Assembly (NCBI RefSeq): GCF_902148855.1
Contig: NC_043966.1
Location: 28,371,647 to 28,435,646 of the forward strand
Length of the DNA: 64,000 nucleotides
Direction: 5' to 3'
DNA from: Sphaeramia orbicularis
Lineage: Eukaryota; Chordata; Actinopteri; Kurtiformes; Apogonidae
Below the pieces are notes generated by a model that was not told where the DNA came from, ran no database searches, and was given only the letters and a program-made list of their open reading frames with translations. The translations under genes and the position numbers were made by a program. Of this stretch, positions 35,884 through 48,669 are shown one piece after another; position 1 is the stretch's first letter; every line of letters begins with the position of its first letter.

Positions 35884-38235
35884 CTCTCCAGATGCTTTTC
35901 TCCTGTCAGGTAGAACCAGAGTATTCGCATTACTTCCAGGGACTATAGTAGATCCTATACTCATTCTGGGTCCAACCAACATGTACCGTTTGTCTCCAGA
36001 TCTGTACTGGATGCTGTGACACAGTGTCCCATCGTAGTTCTTATCTTCTAAATATTTAGATGTATAGTCTGGGCTTTTGGAGCACTGCATTGCAATCAGG
36101 ACAATGATACTGATGATAAAAAGTGCTGAAACTGAGCCCAAAGTTATCATCAGATAAAAAGTCACATTACTGTCATCATCCTTTGCTGGACTTTTCACAT
36201 CAGAAGCTGCAAAAGCCTCCTTTGGCTCCACAACTTTGACAACCACAGTAGCTGTTGCTGACAGTGAAACGTTCCCATTGTCTTTGACCAGTATGACCAG
36301 TTTGTGCTCAGCCTCGTCTGTTTCTGTGAATGAGCGAAGTGTTCTGATCTGTCCTGTGTAGCGGTCCAAACCAAACAGACTGTGGTCAGTAACTTCCTGC
36401 AGTGAAAACAGTAACCAGCCGTTATATCCTATATCAGCATCATAGGCTCTGACTTTAGTCACCAAGTGTCCTGCGTTGACATTCCGTGGAATCTCTTCCA
36501 CACCTTCAGCAGAACCGTTGGAGCTGAGTGGATACAGAATGACTGGAGCGTTGTCGTTCTGATCCAGAATGAACACGTTGACTGTCACGTTGTTGCTCAG
36601 TGACGGAGTTCCAGAATCTGTGGCGACAACTTGGAACTGAAAAGTTTTCAGAGTTTCAAAGTCGAAACTTTTCAGAGCTGTGATGTGTCCATTATCAGAG
36701 TGAATATTTAGAAAAGACATAATGTCATTTTGACTTCCGTCCCTCGCTATATGATAGGAAAGCACTGCATTATTGTCTAGATCATCATCTGTTGCGCTTA
36801 CAGAGAGTATTGACTGACCAGCAACATTATTTTCTACCAAATAAAACTCTAAAGGACTTTGTTGGAAATGTGGACTGTTGTCATTTACATCTGATATCTG
36901 AATATTGAGGGTTTTAAAAGTTGATAATGGAGGCTCACCACAGTCTGTAGCTTTTATTGTTATTTCATAAAATGACACCTTTTCTCGATCCAGTAATCCC
37001 TTAGTGACTATTGAATATGTGTTCTCCTTATAGGAGGGCTTTAACTCAAAAGGTACGTCATTTGTTATGTGTACAATTATTTTTCCATTAACACCAGAGT
37101 CTTTGTCTCTAACTCTAATGAGAGAAATAACTGTACCAGGCTTTGAATCTTCAGGTACTGTATTAGACAGTGATGTAACCTCTATTTCTGGTGCATTATC
37201 ATTGACATCTATTATTTTTATAATAACCCTACATTCCCCCGTCTCTGGAGGTGTTCCTTTATCTATTGCCTGGACATCCAATTCATAAACCTCGTTTTCT
37301 TCATAATCTATTAGTCCTTTTACTCTAATTTCACCAGATATTTTGTCCAGTTCGAAAATATCATATACTTTTCTTAACAATGCTTTTCCAAGTCTGTATT
37401 CAATTTCCCCGTTTGTACCTTCATCCGCATCAGTTGCATTCATTTTAAATATTAAAGTTCCTAAAAGAACGTTTTCTTTAACTGAAATGTGGTAAATTTC
37501 TTGACTGAAGACCGGCCTGTTATCATTACTATCAAGAACGATGATAGAAACGTTTAACGTTCCGGATCTTTGAGGTTTACCTCCATCGAGTGCTGTGACC
37601 ACAATAGTGTGTTTGTTGATCTGTTCTCTGTCTAATAATTTCTTAAGCACTAAAAAAGGCACCTTATTTGCATCACTTTGCCTGATATTTATTTCAAAAT
37701 ATTCATTTGACGTCAACGTGTACGTGCGAATTGAATTTATTCCTGCATCTGGATCATGAGCAGATTGCAGCTGAAATCGCCTTCCTGGCAATGTTTGTTC
37801 ACCTATTTCAAATGTTTGTTCTTTTTCAGGAAAACTCGGAGAGTGATCATTTACATCAGTGATTTCTATAACGGCATAATGTATTTCCAACGGGTTTTCG
37901 ACAAGAATTTTTAGTTCCATGAGACACGAACCGCTGCCCTGACACAGCTCCTCTCTGTCGATGTGGCTATGAACGTACAATGCCCCATTATCGGGATTTA
38001 CCTCAAAAACAGAATCTTTAGTCTCAGACACGACGCGAAACCTCCGGTCTCTCAAAGAAACGATGTCAAGACCAAGATCCTTTGCGACATTTCCAACAAC
38101 AGTTCCGTCTTTTACTTCCTCTGGAACAGAGTATCTTATCTGAGCCAAACTAGGCTTCCCGACAAACAACACTAGAGCTGAATAAATCACAATCCAAGAA
38201 TAATCCTTCATCGGAGATCTTGTTCCGCTTGCCAT
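35884..38235 (-). CDS. V12: clustered protocadherin variable exon (group B2, MASG leader)
   Basis: An intact exon of 784 codons from [14 protein letters not shown]. In-frame Mets upstream at 38253 (MFSWIR) and 38307 are possible, but 38235 aligns with the starts of V15-V19 (MRNE, MGEE, MGTE). The signal peptide ends SLA before [14 protein letters not shown]. The CX5C loop is CQGSGSC. EC1 is nearly identical to V14 ([19 protein letters not shown]), while EC2-EC3 have diverged. The tail is SPAK, SPDY, NAN, KASGE; SPDY occurs only here. The donor GTAAG is followed in frame by a stop after V-R-L. No NRSE was found beyond this donor, unlike all other group B2 exons. Confidence 0.9.
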
Positions 38236-38401
38236 CCTTATCCAGGAAAACATTATGATCCGGAGCCGGGTACCTCCACAAACAGTTTTTATGTCAAACG
38301 GATACACATCGTTAGCTCACGTTCTGTTGTGTTCGATTTTTTGCAATGACAAAGAAAGGGGTTGGTAGAGGAGGGGCCAAGTCAGATGTAGGTTCATAAT
38401 G

Positions 38402-38419
38402 GGACAGTGACACCCTCAG
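38402..38419 (-). promoter_or_regulatory. CSE promoter element of V12
   Basis: GGACAGTGACACCCTCAG on the plus strand, about 165 bases upstream of the V12 start and shared with V14. An AAAGGGG..GGAGGGGCC box lies about 25 bases nearer the gene. Confidence 0.8.
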
Positions 38420-38694
38420 GTAAGAACAGCAACAGGATCAGCATTTTAAATTTTAAAACGTGCCAGTTTTCATTTGACTAAAAGCTGGTGAACTACACCT
38501 TCTGACTGCTTGCAACCGTCAAAACATACATGTTGACGTAGCTATTTATTTATTTGTGTTTGCTTATTTATTTAATAGCTTTAGTTTAGCATGTGGCTGA
38601 CTAATTAAAGCAATATGCTGTCAAACATGTAAGTTATAAAATCCAAGTTCTTATGAGTTTTCAAACACTATTAATTCCCATCCTGTTTCTGCGC

Positions 38695-38711
38695 TGCAGT
38701 ACCATGGACAG
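38695..38711 (+). promoter_or_regulatory. NRSE/RE1 beyond V13 donor
   Basis: TGCAGTACCATGGACAG followed by CAAC, 269 bases beyond the V13 donor and about 275 upstream of the V12 CSE. Confidence 0.8.
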
Positions 38712-38980
38712 CAACCACACTTGTTTTAGTACCAGAGTTAGCTTTATGTTGAAACAAATACGCTCATCCTAACAGCTTCACTTTGAAACTTTATAAGAAA
38801 ATGACTGTCTATTTGAAACAGTTGTAATTTATGTAACACTATTTGAAATATTAAGTTAGATTTTTCTGTTTAGCAATTTGATGTTTTACAGAAACAGAAG
38901 TAAATATTTGAAAACAAAGCAAACAGGCGATGATTTACTTATAAATATATGAAGCAAATTTAATTTTTTTGAAGTCTTAC

Positions 38981-41324
38981 CTCTCCAGATGCCTTCCTCC
39001 TGTCAGGTAGAACCAGAGTATTTGCATTACTTCCAGGGACTATAGTAGATCCTATACTCATTCTGGGTCCAACCAACATGTACCGTTTGTCTCCAGATCT
39101 GTACTGGATGCTGTGACACAGTGTCCCATCATAATTTTTATCTTCTAAATATTTTGATGTATAGTCTGTGGTCTTGGAGCACTGCATTGCAATTAGAACA
39201 ATGATACTGATGATAAAAAGTGCTGAAACTGAGCCCAAAGTTATCATCAGATAAAAAGTCACATTACTGTCATCATCCTTTGATGCACTTTTCACATCAG
39301 AAGCTGCAAAAGCCTCCTTTGGCTCCACAACTTTGACAACCACAGTAGCTGTTGCTGACAGTGAAACGTTCCCATTGTCTTTGACCAGTATGACCAGTTT
39401 GTGCTCAGCCTCGTCTGTTTCTGTGAATGAGCGAAGTGTTCTGATCTGTCCTGTGTAGCGGTCCAAACCAAACAGACTGTGGTCAGTAACTTCCTGCAGT
39501 GAAAACATTAACCAGCCGTTATATCCTATATCAGCATCATAGGCTCTGACTTTAGTCACCAAGTGTCCTGCGTTGACATTCCGTGGAATCTCCTCCACAC
39601 CTTCAGCAGAACCGTTGGAGCTGAGTGGATACAGAATGACTGGAGCGTTGTCGTTCTGATCCAGAATGAACACGTTCACTGTCACGTTGTTGCTCAGTGA
39701 CGGAGTTCCAGAATCTGTGGCAACAACTTGGAATTGAAAAGTTTTAAAAGTTTCAAAGTCGAAACTTTTCAGAGCTGTGATGTGTCCATTATCCGAATTA
39801 ATATTCAGAAACGACATGTCATTCTGACTTCCGTCCCTCGCTATATGATAGGAAATCACTGCATTATTGTCTAGATCATCATCTGTTGCGCTTACAGAGA
39901 GTATTGACTGACCAGCAACGTTGTTTTCAATCAGATAAAACTCTAAAGGACTTTGTTGGAAACGTGGACTGTTGTCATTTACATCTGATATCTGAATATT
40001 GAGGGTTTTAAAAGTTGATAATGGAGGCTCACCACAATCTGTAGCTTTTATTGTTATTTCATAAAATGACACCTTTTCTCGATCCAGTAATCCCTTAGTG
40101 ACTATTGAATATGTGTTCTCCTTATAGGAGGGCTTTAACTCAAAAGGTACGTCATTTGTTATGTGTACGATTATTTTACCATTAACACCAGAATCTTTAT
40201 CTTTAACTTTAATTAGAGAAATAACTGTACCAGGCTTTGAATCTTCAGATACTATATTGGACAGTGAAGTGACTTCTATTTCTGGTGCATTATCGTTGAC
40301 ATCTATTATTTTTATAATAACTCTACATTCACCTGTTTCTGGAGGCGTTCCTTTATCTGATGCTTCGACGTCCAGTTCATATAAATCAGTTTCTTCATAA
40401 TTCACTGAATTCTTTACCCTAATTTCTCCAGATATTTTGTCCAACTCAAAAATGTCATAAACTTCCCGCATTAATGTTTTTCCTAGGCTGTATTCAATTT
40501 CTCCATTCGAACCCTCATCTGAATCTGTTGCATTTATTCTAAATATTGATGTTCCAACCGGAACGTTTTCTTGAATTGCAATTTGATAAACCTCTTGGCT
40601 GAAAATCGGTTTATTATCATTACTGTCAAGAACAATGATGGAAACATTTAAAGTACCAGACCTTGGTGGTTTACCTCCATCAACTGCTGTGACAAGAAGA
40701 GTGTGTTTGTTGATCTGTTCTCTGTCTAATGATTTCTTTAACACTAAAAATGGTATTTTATTTGAATCACGTTGCCTGATATTTATTTCAAAATGCTCAT
40801 TTGAGGTCAGAGTGTATGTCCGAATTGAATTTATTCCTGCATCTGGATCACGAGCAGAGTGCAGCTGAAATCGCTTTCCGGGCGACGTGTGCTCCGCGAT
40901 TTCAAACGTTTGTTCATTTGCGGCAAAACTAGGAGAGTGATCATTTACATCAGTGATTTCCACAACTACATAATGTATTTCCAAAGGGTTTTCGACCAGT
41001 ATCTTTAGCTCCATTAGACATGTACCGCTTCCCTGACACAGCTCCTCTCTGTCGATGTGGTTGTGAACGTACAATGCCCCTGTATCTGGGTTTACCTCGA
41101 AAATACCGTCCTTTGTTTCAGAAACAACACGAAACCGTCGATCACTCAAAGAAGCAATGTCAAGACCAAGATCCTTTGCAACATTTCCAACAACAGTTCC
41201 GTCTTTTACCTCCTCGGGAATTGAATACCTTATCTGAGCCAAACCCGGCTGTCCGAAAAAACAGCAGGAGAGCCGTGTAAAAAGCAGTCCAGCAGAAATT
41301 CCGTTCTCGAGTTTCGTTCCTCAT
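38981..41324 (-). pseudogene. V13: protocadherin variable exon with frameshift in the signal peptide (pseudogene or homopolymer error)
   Basis: A group B2 exon whose body is open from [12 protein letters not shown] (41242) to the donor, but whose leader is in another frame. [23 protein letters not shown] starts at 41324 and shifts at a run of six A (plus strand 41256-41261), where V15 has five. Total length is 2344 bases, 781 codons plus one. Translation from 41242 would lack any signal peptide and could not reach the membrane correctly. The rest of the exon is intact: CX5C loop CQGSGTC, EC2-EC3 nearest to V19, one codon lost in EC5 (SQNDMSF against SQNDIMSF), EC6 with GWLMF. The tail is SASK, TTDY, NAN, KASGE. 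A homopolymer sequencing error is a real alternative. Confidence 0.75.
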
Positions 41325-41513
41325 CCTTCTCCAACTACAACCCAATGTTATTATGAGTAGTATCCTTCCATAAATGTTAAACATTTAATCCAATGCACAG
41401 CGTTATTACGTGTACGGGTGGGTTTGATTCTAGTGGTTCATCTGCTCAATTGAGATGACAAACAAAAGGGGTGTAAGGGGAGGGACAAAGTAGTGTCTAG
41501 TGTTTCTGTATGT

Positions 41514-41531
41514 AATAGTGACACCCGTTGG
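41514..41531 (-). promoter_or_regulatory. CSE promoter element of V13
   Basis: AATAGTGACACCCGTTGG on the plus strand, about 190 bases upstream of the V13 leader Met at 41324. The spacing shows the promoter belongs to the frameshifted leader. A G-rich box is at 41464-41485. Confidence 0.8.
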
Positions 41532-41947
41532 CAAATACCGACAACTACTCAGACTTCATTTTACTTTGAAAACTGTTAGAGCGGTCAGATATAAAATGCA
41601 GATAAACGTTTCTGATATTAATTTCTATCAGTAACCGCTCATGTCTAAAATGTAAAATTAACGTCACCATTTATCTCTAAATAGCATGTATTGGATGTTA
41701 CAATTCGTTCCATAGACAATGCCCTTAAGTTCCAGATGAAGGAGTTGCTGAAAACTGCATTTCCTGGTAGGCCAGAACCTGAGTGGACATGACCTATGAG
41801 AACACATCTAATTTTTTAAGTGATCATCAATACGTTGTCGTAGAATCTTGTTTCTTTTTAGACAGTTTCCTTTCCGCTGAAAAAACGAAAGATGAAAATG
41901 TGTGTAAAGTGTTGATGAAAGGTGCTGATTCAATGTGCAGTTAGCGC

Positions 41948-41971
41948 TTTTTTTTTTTTTTTTTTTTTTTT
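41948..41971. repeat. Poly-T tract (24 T)
   Basis: It occupies the same paralogous place as the T8-G17 tract at 48432-48456 and a T7 run near 55322. Confidence 0.85.
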
Positions 41972-42170
41972 GGCCAGTGGTTAATGAGCAATCTGATTGT
42001 TTTCAAATCTTTCCTCATCTAGACAATCAAACTAAAACAAAATGTCAAACTCCATTCCCAGTCCTCATATTTGCCCTTAAGGCTAAGGCTGAAACCATAG
42101 GCTACAACTACCAAATCCAGAAGTCGCTCACTAGAGTCATAGATATATGGAGTACCTTAAAGTCCTGGTT

Positions 42171-42187
42171 TTCAGGACCATGGACAG
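42171..42187 (+). promoter_or_regulatory. NRSE/RE1 beyond V14 donor
   Basis: TTCAGGACCATGGACAG, 221 bases beyond the V14 donor. Site and flank are repeated at 48653 and 55525. Confidence 0.85.
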
Positions 42188-42408
42188 CAAACACATATCT
42201 TTTCAACTGAAAACTTCATCCATATAGTGTGTCTCTCAAAGTGTTTCAGATAGTTTGTTAGTTAATTAATTGGACTGTTCTTATTCTACTTTTTATCTTG
42301 TTTACTGACAAACTATTTTAGGGACATGACAAGCAATGTTTAAGCTGAATTCAATGAAGCTAAATCATTCAAGATACACTGGACAAAAGACTGTTTTTAA
42401 AGTCTTAC

Positions 42409-44760
42409 CTCTCCAGATGCTTTTCTCCTGTCAGGTAGAACCAGAGTATTCGCATTACTTCCAGGGACTATAGTAGATCCTATACTCATTCTGGGTCCAA
42501 CCAACATGTACCGTTTGTCTCCAGATCTGTACTGGATGCTGTGACACAGTGTCCCATCATAATTTTTATCTTCCAGATATTTAGATGTATAGTCTGTGGA
42601 CTTGGAGCACTGCATTGCGATTAGAACAATGATACTGATGATAAAAAGTGCTGAAACTGAGCCCAAAGTTATCATCAGATAAAAAGTCACATTACTGTCA
42701 TCATCCTTTGATGCACTTTTCACATCAGAAGCTGCAAAAGCTTCCTTTGGCTCCACAACTTTGACAACCACAGTAGCTGTTGCTGACAGTGAAACGTTCC
42801 CATTGTCTTTGACCAGTATGACCAGTTTGTGCTCAGCCTCGTCTGTTTCTGTGAATGAGCGAAGTGTTCTGATCTGTCCTGTGTAGCGGTCCAAACCAAA
42901 CAGACTGTGGTCAGTAACTTCCTGCAGTGAAAACAGTAACCAGCCGTTATATCCTATATCAGCATCATAGGCTCTGACTTTAGTCACCAAGTGTCCTGCG
43001 TTGACATTCCGTGGAATCTCCTCCACACCTTCAGCAGAACCGTTGGAACTGAGTGGATACAGAATGACTGGAGCGTTGTCGTTCTGATCCAGAATGAACA
43101 CGTTCACTGTCACGTTGTTACTCAGTGACGGAGTTCCAGAATCTGTGGCGACAACTTGGAACTGAAATGTTTTCAGAGTTTCAAAGTCGAAACTTTTCAG
43201 AGCTGTGATGTGTCCATTATCTGAATTAATATTTAGAAAAGACATAATGTCATTTTGACTTCCGTCCCTCGCTATATGATAGGAAATCACTGCATTATTG
43301 TCTAAATCATCATCTGTAGCGCTTACAGAGAGTATTGACTGACCAGCAACGTTGTTTTCAATCAGATAAAACTCTAAAGGACTATGTTGGAAATGTGGAC
43401 TGTTGTCATTTACATCTGATATCTGAATATTGAGGGTTTTTAAAGTTGATAATGGAGGCTCACCACAATCTGTAGCTTTTATTGTTATTTCATAAAATGA
43501 CACCTTTTCTCGATCCAGTAATCCCTTAGTGACTATTGAATATGTGTTCTCCTTATAGGAGGGCTTTAACTCAAAAGGTACGTCATTTGTTATCTGTGAA
43601 ATTATTTTACCATTAACACCAGAGTCTTTGTCTCTAACTCTAATGAGAGAAATAATTGTGCCAGGTTTTGAAGCTTCAGACACTGTGTTTGATAGTGAAG
43701 TGACTTCTATTTCTGGTGCATTATCGTTGACGTCTGTTATTTTTATAATAACTCTACATTCACCTGTCAGTGGAGGTGTTCCTTTATCTAATGCCTGGAC
43801 ATCCAGTTCATATATATTGTTTTCTTCATAATCCACCAATCCCTTTACTCTTATTTCTCCAGACAATTTGTCCAATTCAAAAATATCAAATACTTCTCTC
43901 ATCAAGGTTTTCGCTAAGGTGTATTCTATTTCACCATTTGTACCTTCATCCGGATCAGTCGCATTCATTTGAAATATTGACGATCTGATTGGAGCATTTT
44001 CCTGGACAGTAATTTCATAAACCTCCTGAGTGAAAATAGGTTTATTGTCATTGCTGTCAAGAACAATAATGGAAACATTTAAAGTACCAGATCTTTGAGG
44101 TTTACCTCCATCAACTGCTGTGACCAGCATCGTGTGTTTTTTTAGTTGTTCTCTGTCTAATGATTTCTTAAGCACTAAAAATGGTAACTTATTTGCCTCA
44201 CGTTGTCTGATATTTATTTCAAAATGCTCATTTGGGGTCAATGTATATGTACGAATTGAGTTTATTCCAGCATCGGGATCACGAGCAGAGTGCAGCTGAA
44301 ATCGCTGCCCTGGCAATGTTTGTTCACCTATTTCAAATATTTGTTCATTTTCAGGAAAAATGGGAGAATGATCATTTACATCCGTTATTTCTACAACAAC
44401 ATAATGTATTTCCAACGGGTTTTCGACAAGAATTTTTAGCTCCATTTGACACGAACCGCTGCCCTGACACAGCTCCTCTCTGTCGATGTGGCTATGAACG
44501 TACAATGCCCCATTATCTGGATTTACCTCAAAAACAGAATCTTTAGTCTCAGACACGACGCGAAACCTCCGGTCTCTCAAAGAAACGATGTCAAGACCAA
44601 GATCCTTTGCAACATTTCCCACTACAGTTCCGTCTTTTACTTCCTCTGGAACAGAGTATCTTATCTGAGCCAAACTAGGCTTCCCGACAAACAACACTAG
44701 AGCTGAATAAATCACAATCCAAGAATAATCCTTCATCGGAGATCTCTTTCCGCTCGCCAT
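42409..44760 (-). CDS. V14: clustered protocadherin variable exon (group B2, MASG leader)
   Basis: An intact exon of 784 codons from [20 protein letters not shown] six codons upstream is an in-frame alternative. The signal peptide ends SLA before [10 protein letters not shown]. The CX5C loop reads CQGSGSC followed by QMELK, where other group B exons have LMELK or LIELK. It is the duplicate partner of V12: leader, EC1, promoter element and downstream spacer match, whereas EC2-EC3 carry many differences ([18 protein letters not shown]). The tail is SASK, STDY, NAN, KASGE. The donor GTAAG is followed by V-R-L-stop in the intron. An NRSE lies 221 bases beyond the donor. Confidence 0.9.
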
Positions 44761-44927
44761 CCTTATCCAGGAAAACATTATGATCCGGAGCCTGGTACCT
44801 CCACAAACAGTTTTTTATGTCAAACGGATACACATCGTCACCTCACGTTCTGTTGTGTTCGATTTTTTGCAATGACAAAGAAAGGGGTTGGTAGAGGAGG
44901 GGCCAAGTCAGATGTAGGTTCATAGTC

Positions 44928-44945
44928 TAACAGTGACACCCTCAG
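44928..44945 (-). promoter_or_regulatory. CSE promoter element of V14
   Basis: TAACAGTGACACCCTCAG on the plus strand, about 170 bases upstream of the V14 start. It is the duplicate of the V12 element, with the same G-rich box beside it. Confidence 0.8.
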
Positions 44946-45215
44946 GTAAGAACGGCAACAGGATCACCATTTTAAATTTTAAAACATACGGCAGTTTTCA
45001 GTTGATTAAATGCCGGTGAACTGCATCTTCAGCCTGTTTGCAACCGTCAAAACATACAGTTTGACGTGACCATTTATTTATTTGTGTGTTTGCTTATTGA
45101 TTTTATGGCTTTGTGTGGCTTATTAATTAAAACAATTAGTTCTTAAACATATAAGTTATTATGTCCAAGTTCTTATCAGTTTTTCCAATTATTATTTCCC
45201 ATCCTGCTTCCTCTC

Positions 45216-45232
45216 TGCAGTACCATGGAAAG
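45216..45232 (+). promoter_or_regulatory. NRSE/RE1 beyond V15 donor (weakened)
   Basis: TGCAGTACCATGGAAAG is the duplicate of the site at 38695 with GGAAAG in place of GGACAG. It is 221 bases beyond the V15 donor. Confidence 0.65.
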
Positions 45233-45453
45233 CAACCAGACTTGTTGTAGCACCAAAGTTAGCTTTATGTTGAAACAAATACGCTCATCCTAACAGCTTC
45301 ACTTTGACACCATAAAAAAATGATTGTCCATTTGTAGTAGTTGTAATCAATGAAATGTTTTACAGAAACATCAGTAAATATTTGAAAACAAAGCAAACAG
45401 GCAATGATTTACTTATAAATATATGAGGCAAATTTAAGTTTTTAAAGTCTTAC

Positions 45454-47799
45454 CTCTCCAGATACCTTTCTCCTGTCAGGTAGAACCAGAGTATTTGCAT
45501 TACTTCCAGGGACTATAGTAGATCCTATACTCATTCTGGGTCCAACCAACATGTACCGTTTGTCTCCAGATCTGTACTGGATGCTGTGACACAGTGTCCC
45601 ATCATAATTTTTATCTTCCAGATATTTAGATGTATAGTCTGTGGACTTGGAGCACTGCATTGCAATTAGAACGATGATACTGATGATAAAAAGTGCTGAA
45701 ACTGAGCCCAAAGTTATCATCAGATAAAAAGTCACATTACTGTCATCATCCTTTGATGCACTTTTCACATCAGAAGCTGCAAAAGCCTCCTTTGGCTCCA
45801 CAACTTTGACAACCACAGTAGCTGTTGCTGACAGTGAAACGTTCCCATTGTCTTTGACCAGTATGACCAGTTTGTGCTCAGCCTCGTCTGTTTCTGTGAA
45901 TGAGCGAAGTGTTCTGATCTGTCCTGTGTAGCGGTCCAAACCAAACAGACTGTGGTCAGTAACTTCCTGCAGTGAAAACAGTAACCAGCCGTTATATCCT
46001 ATATCAGCATCATAGGCTCTGACTTTAGTCACCAAATGCCCTGCGTTGACATTCCGTGGAATCTCCTCCACACCTTCAGCAGAACCGTTGGAGCTGAGTG
46101 GATACAAAATGACTGGAGCGTTGTCGTTCTGATCCAGAATGAACACGTTGACTGTCACGTTGTTGCTCAGTGACGGAGTTCCAGAATCTGTGGCGACAAC
46201 TTGAAACTGGAACGTTTTCAGAGTTTCAAAGTCGAAACTTTTCAGAGCTGTGATGTGTCCATTATCAGAGTTAATATTTAGAAACGACATGATGTCATTT
46301 TGACTCGCGTCCCTCGCTATATGATAGGAAATCACTGCATTATTGTCTAGATCGTCATCTGTTGCGCTTACAGAGAGTATTGACTGACCAGCAACGTTAT
46401 TTTCCAGCAAATAAAATTCTAAAGGACTTTGCTGGAAACGTGGACTGTTGTCATTTACATCTGATATCTGAATATTGAGGGTTTTTAAAGTTGATAATGG
46501 AGGCTCACCACAATCTGTAGCTTTTATTGTTATTTCATAAAATGACACTTTTTCACGATCCAGTAATCCCTTAGTGACTATTGAATATGTGTTCTCCTTA
46601 TAGGAGGGCTTTAACTCAAAAGGTACGTCATTTGTTATGTGTAGAATAATTTTACCATTAACACCAGAGTCTTTGTCTTTGACTCTAATGAGAGAAATAA
46701 CTGTACCAGTCTTTGAATCTTCAGATACTGTATTAGACAGTGAAGTGACTTCTATTTCTGGTGCATTATCGTTGACGTCAACAATTTTTATAATAACCCT
46801 ACATTCTCCTGTCAGTGGAGGTGTTCCTTTATCTGATGCTTCAACGTCCAGTTCATATAAATCAGTTTCTTCATAATTCACAGAACCTTTGACTCTAATT
46901 TCTCCAGATATTTTGTCCAACTCAAAAATATCATAAACTTCCCGCATTAATGTTTTTCCTAGGCTGTATTCAATTTCTCCATACGAACCCTCATCTGAAT
47001 CTGTTGCATTTATTCTAAATATTGATGTTCCAACCGGAACGTTTTCTTGAATTGCAATTTGATAAACCTCTTGGCTGAAAATCGGTTTATTATCATTACT
47101 GTCAAGAACAATGATGGAAACATTTAAAGTACCAGACCTTGGTGGTTTACCTCCATCAACTGCTGTGACCAGAAGAGTGTGTTTGTTGATCTGTTCTCTG
47201 TCTAATGATTTCTTTAACACTAAAAATGGTATTTTATTTGAATCACGTTGCCTGATATTTATCTCAAAATGCTCATTTGAGGTCAGAGTGTATGTCCGAA
47301 TTGAATTCATTCCTGCATCTGGATCACGAGCAGAGTGCAGCTGAAATCGCTTTCCGGGCGACGTGTGCTCCGCGATTTCAAACGTTTGTTCATTTTCGGG
47401 AAAACTCGGAGAGTGATCATTTACATCAGTGATTTCCACAACTACATAATGTATTTCCAAAGGGTTTTCGACCAGTATCTTTAGCTCCATTAGACATGTA
47501 CCGCTTCCCTGACACAGCTCCTCTCTGTCGATGTGGTTGTGAACGTACAATGCCCCTGTATCTGGGTTTACCTCGAAAATACCGTCCTTTGTTTCAGAAA
47601 CAACACGAAACCGTCGATCACTCAAAGAAGCAATGTCAAGACCAAGATCCTTTGCAATATTTCCAACAACAGTTCCGTCTTTTACCTCCTCGGGAATGGA
47701 ATACCGTATCTGAGCCAAACCCGGCTGTCCGAAAAACAGCAGGAGAGCCGTGTAAAAAGCAGTCCAGCAGAAATTCCGTTTTCGAGTTTCGTTCCTCAT
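45454..47799 (-). CDS. V15: clustered protocadherin variable exon (group B2, MRNE leader)
   Basis: An intact exon of 782 codons from [12 protein letters not shown]; an in-frame MFKIYG 20 codons upstream is possible. The signal peptide [11 protein letters not shown] precedes [14 protein letters not shown]. The CX5C loop is CQGSGTC. EC2-EC3 share diagnostic residues with V17 ([19 protein letters not shown]) rather than with V13 or V19 ([19 protein letters not shown]). The tail is SASK, STDY, NAN and a private KVSGE. The donor is GTAAG, then V-R-L-stop. The intact five-A run in its leader is the reference that reveals the V13 frameshift. Promoter and spacer are duplicated in the V13 and V17 blocks. 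Confidence 0.9.
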
Positions 47800-47996
47800 C
47801 CTTCTCCAACTACAACCCAATGTTATTATGAGTAGTATCCTACCATAAATTTTAAACATGTACTCCGATGCTCCGATGCACAGCGTTATTACGTGTACGG
47901 ATGGGTTTGATTCTAATGGTTCATCTGCTCAACTGAGATAAAAAACAAAAGGGGTGTAAGGGGAGGGACAAAGTAGTGTCTAGGGTTTCTGTATGT

Positions 47997-48014
47997 AATA
48001 GTGACACCCGTTGG
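47997..48014 (-). promoter_or_regulatory. CSE promoter element of V15
   Basis: AATAGTGACACCCGTTGG on the plus strand, about 200 bases upstream of the V15 start and identical to the V13 element. The G-rich box is about 30 bases nearer the gene. Confidence 0.8.
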
Positions 48015-48431
48015 CAAAGACTGACAACAACTCAGACTTCATTTTACTTTGAAAACTGTTAGAGCGGTCAGATATAAAATGCAGATAAACGTTTCTGATA
48101 TTAATTTCTATCAGTAACCGCCTATCTCTAAAATGTAAAATTAACGTCACCATTTATCTCTAAATAGCATGCATTGGATGTTGCAATTCGTTCCATAGAC
48201 AATGCCCTTAAGTTCCAGATGAAGGAGTTGCTGAAAACTGCATTTCCTGGTATGCCAGAACCTGAGTGGACATGACCTATGGATGCATCTAATTTTTCAA
48301 GAGATCATCAATAAGTTGTCGTAGAATCTTGTTTCTTATTAGACAGTTCCCTTTCCGCTGAAACAACGAAAGATGAAAATGTGTGTAAAGTGTTGATGTA
48401 AGGTGCTAATTCAATGTGCAGTTAGTGCTTC

Positions 48432-48456
48432 TTTTTTTTGGGGGGGGGGGGGGGGG
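48432..48456. repeat. T8-G17 tract
   Basis: Eight T followed by seventeen G on the plus strand, so the transcribed strand sense carries C17. It replaces the poly-T of the duplicate spacer at 41948. Confidence 0.85.
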
Positions 48457-48652
48457 CAGTGGTTAATGAGCAATCTGATTGTTTTCAAGTCTTTCCTCAT
48501 CTAGACAATCAAACCACAACAAAATGTCAAACTCCATTCCTAGTCCTCATATTTGCCCTTAAGGCTAAGGCTGAAACCATAAGCTACATCTACCAAATCC
48601 AGAAATCGCTCACTAGAGTCATAGATGTATGGTGTACCTTAAAGTCCTGGTT

Positions 48653-48669
48653 TTCAGGACCATGGACAG
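48653..48669 (+). promoter_or_regulatory. NRSE/RE1 beyond V16 donor
   Basis: TTCAGGACCATGGACAG, 219 bases beyond the V16 donor, in a spacer duplicated from that beyond V14. Confidence 0.85.

Larger units (their letters stand above)
38236..38980. other. Spacer V12/V13 (type II)
   Basis: V12 CSE and NRSE at 38695. The whole spacer is duplicated at 44761-45453. Confidence 0.8.
41325..42408. other. Spacer V13/V14 (type I)
   Basis: V13 CSE, a conserved stretch CAATTCGTTCCATAGACAAT near 41701, poly-T and the NRSE at 42171. Duplicated at 47800-48888 and 54713-55764. Confidence 0.8.
44761..45453. other. Spacer V14/V15 (type II)
   Basis: Duplicate of the V12/V13 spacer with a decayed NRSE at 45216. 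Confidence 0.8.

Noticed and set aside
41160-41384. Small gene at 41160-41384
   Set aside because: It is the V13 leader in the shifted frame.
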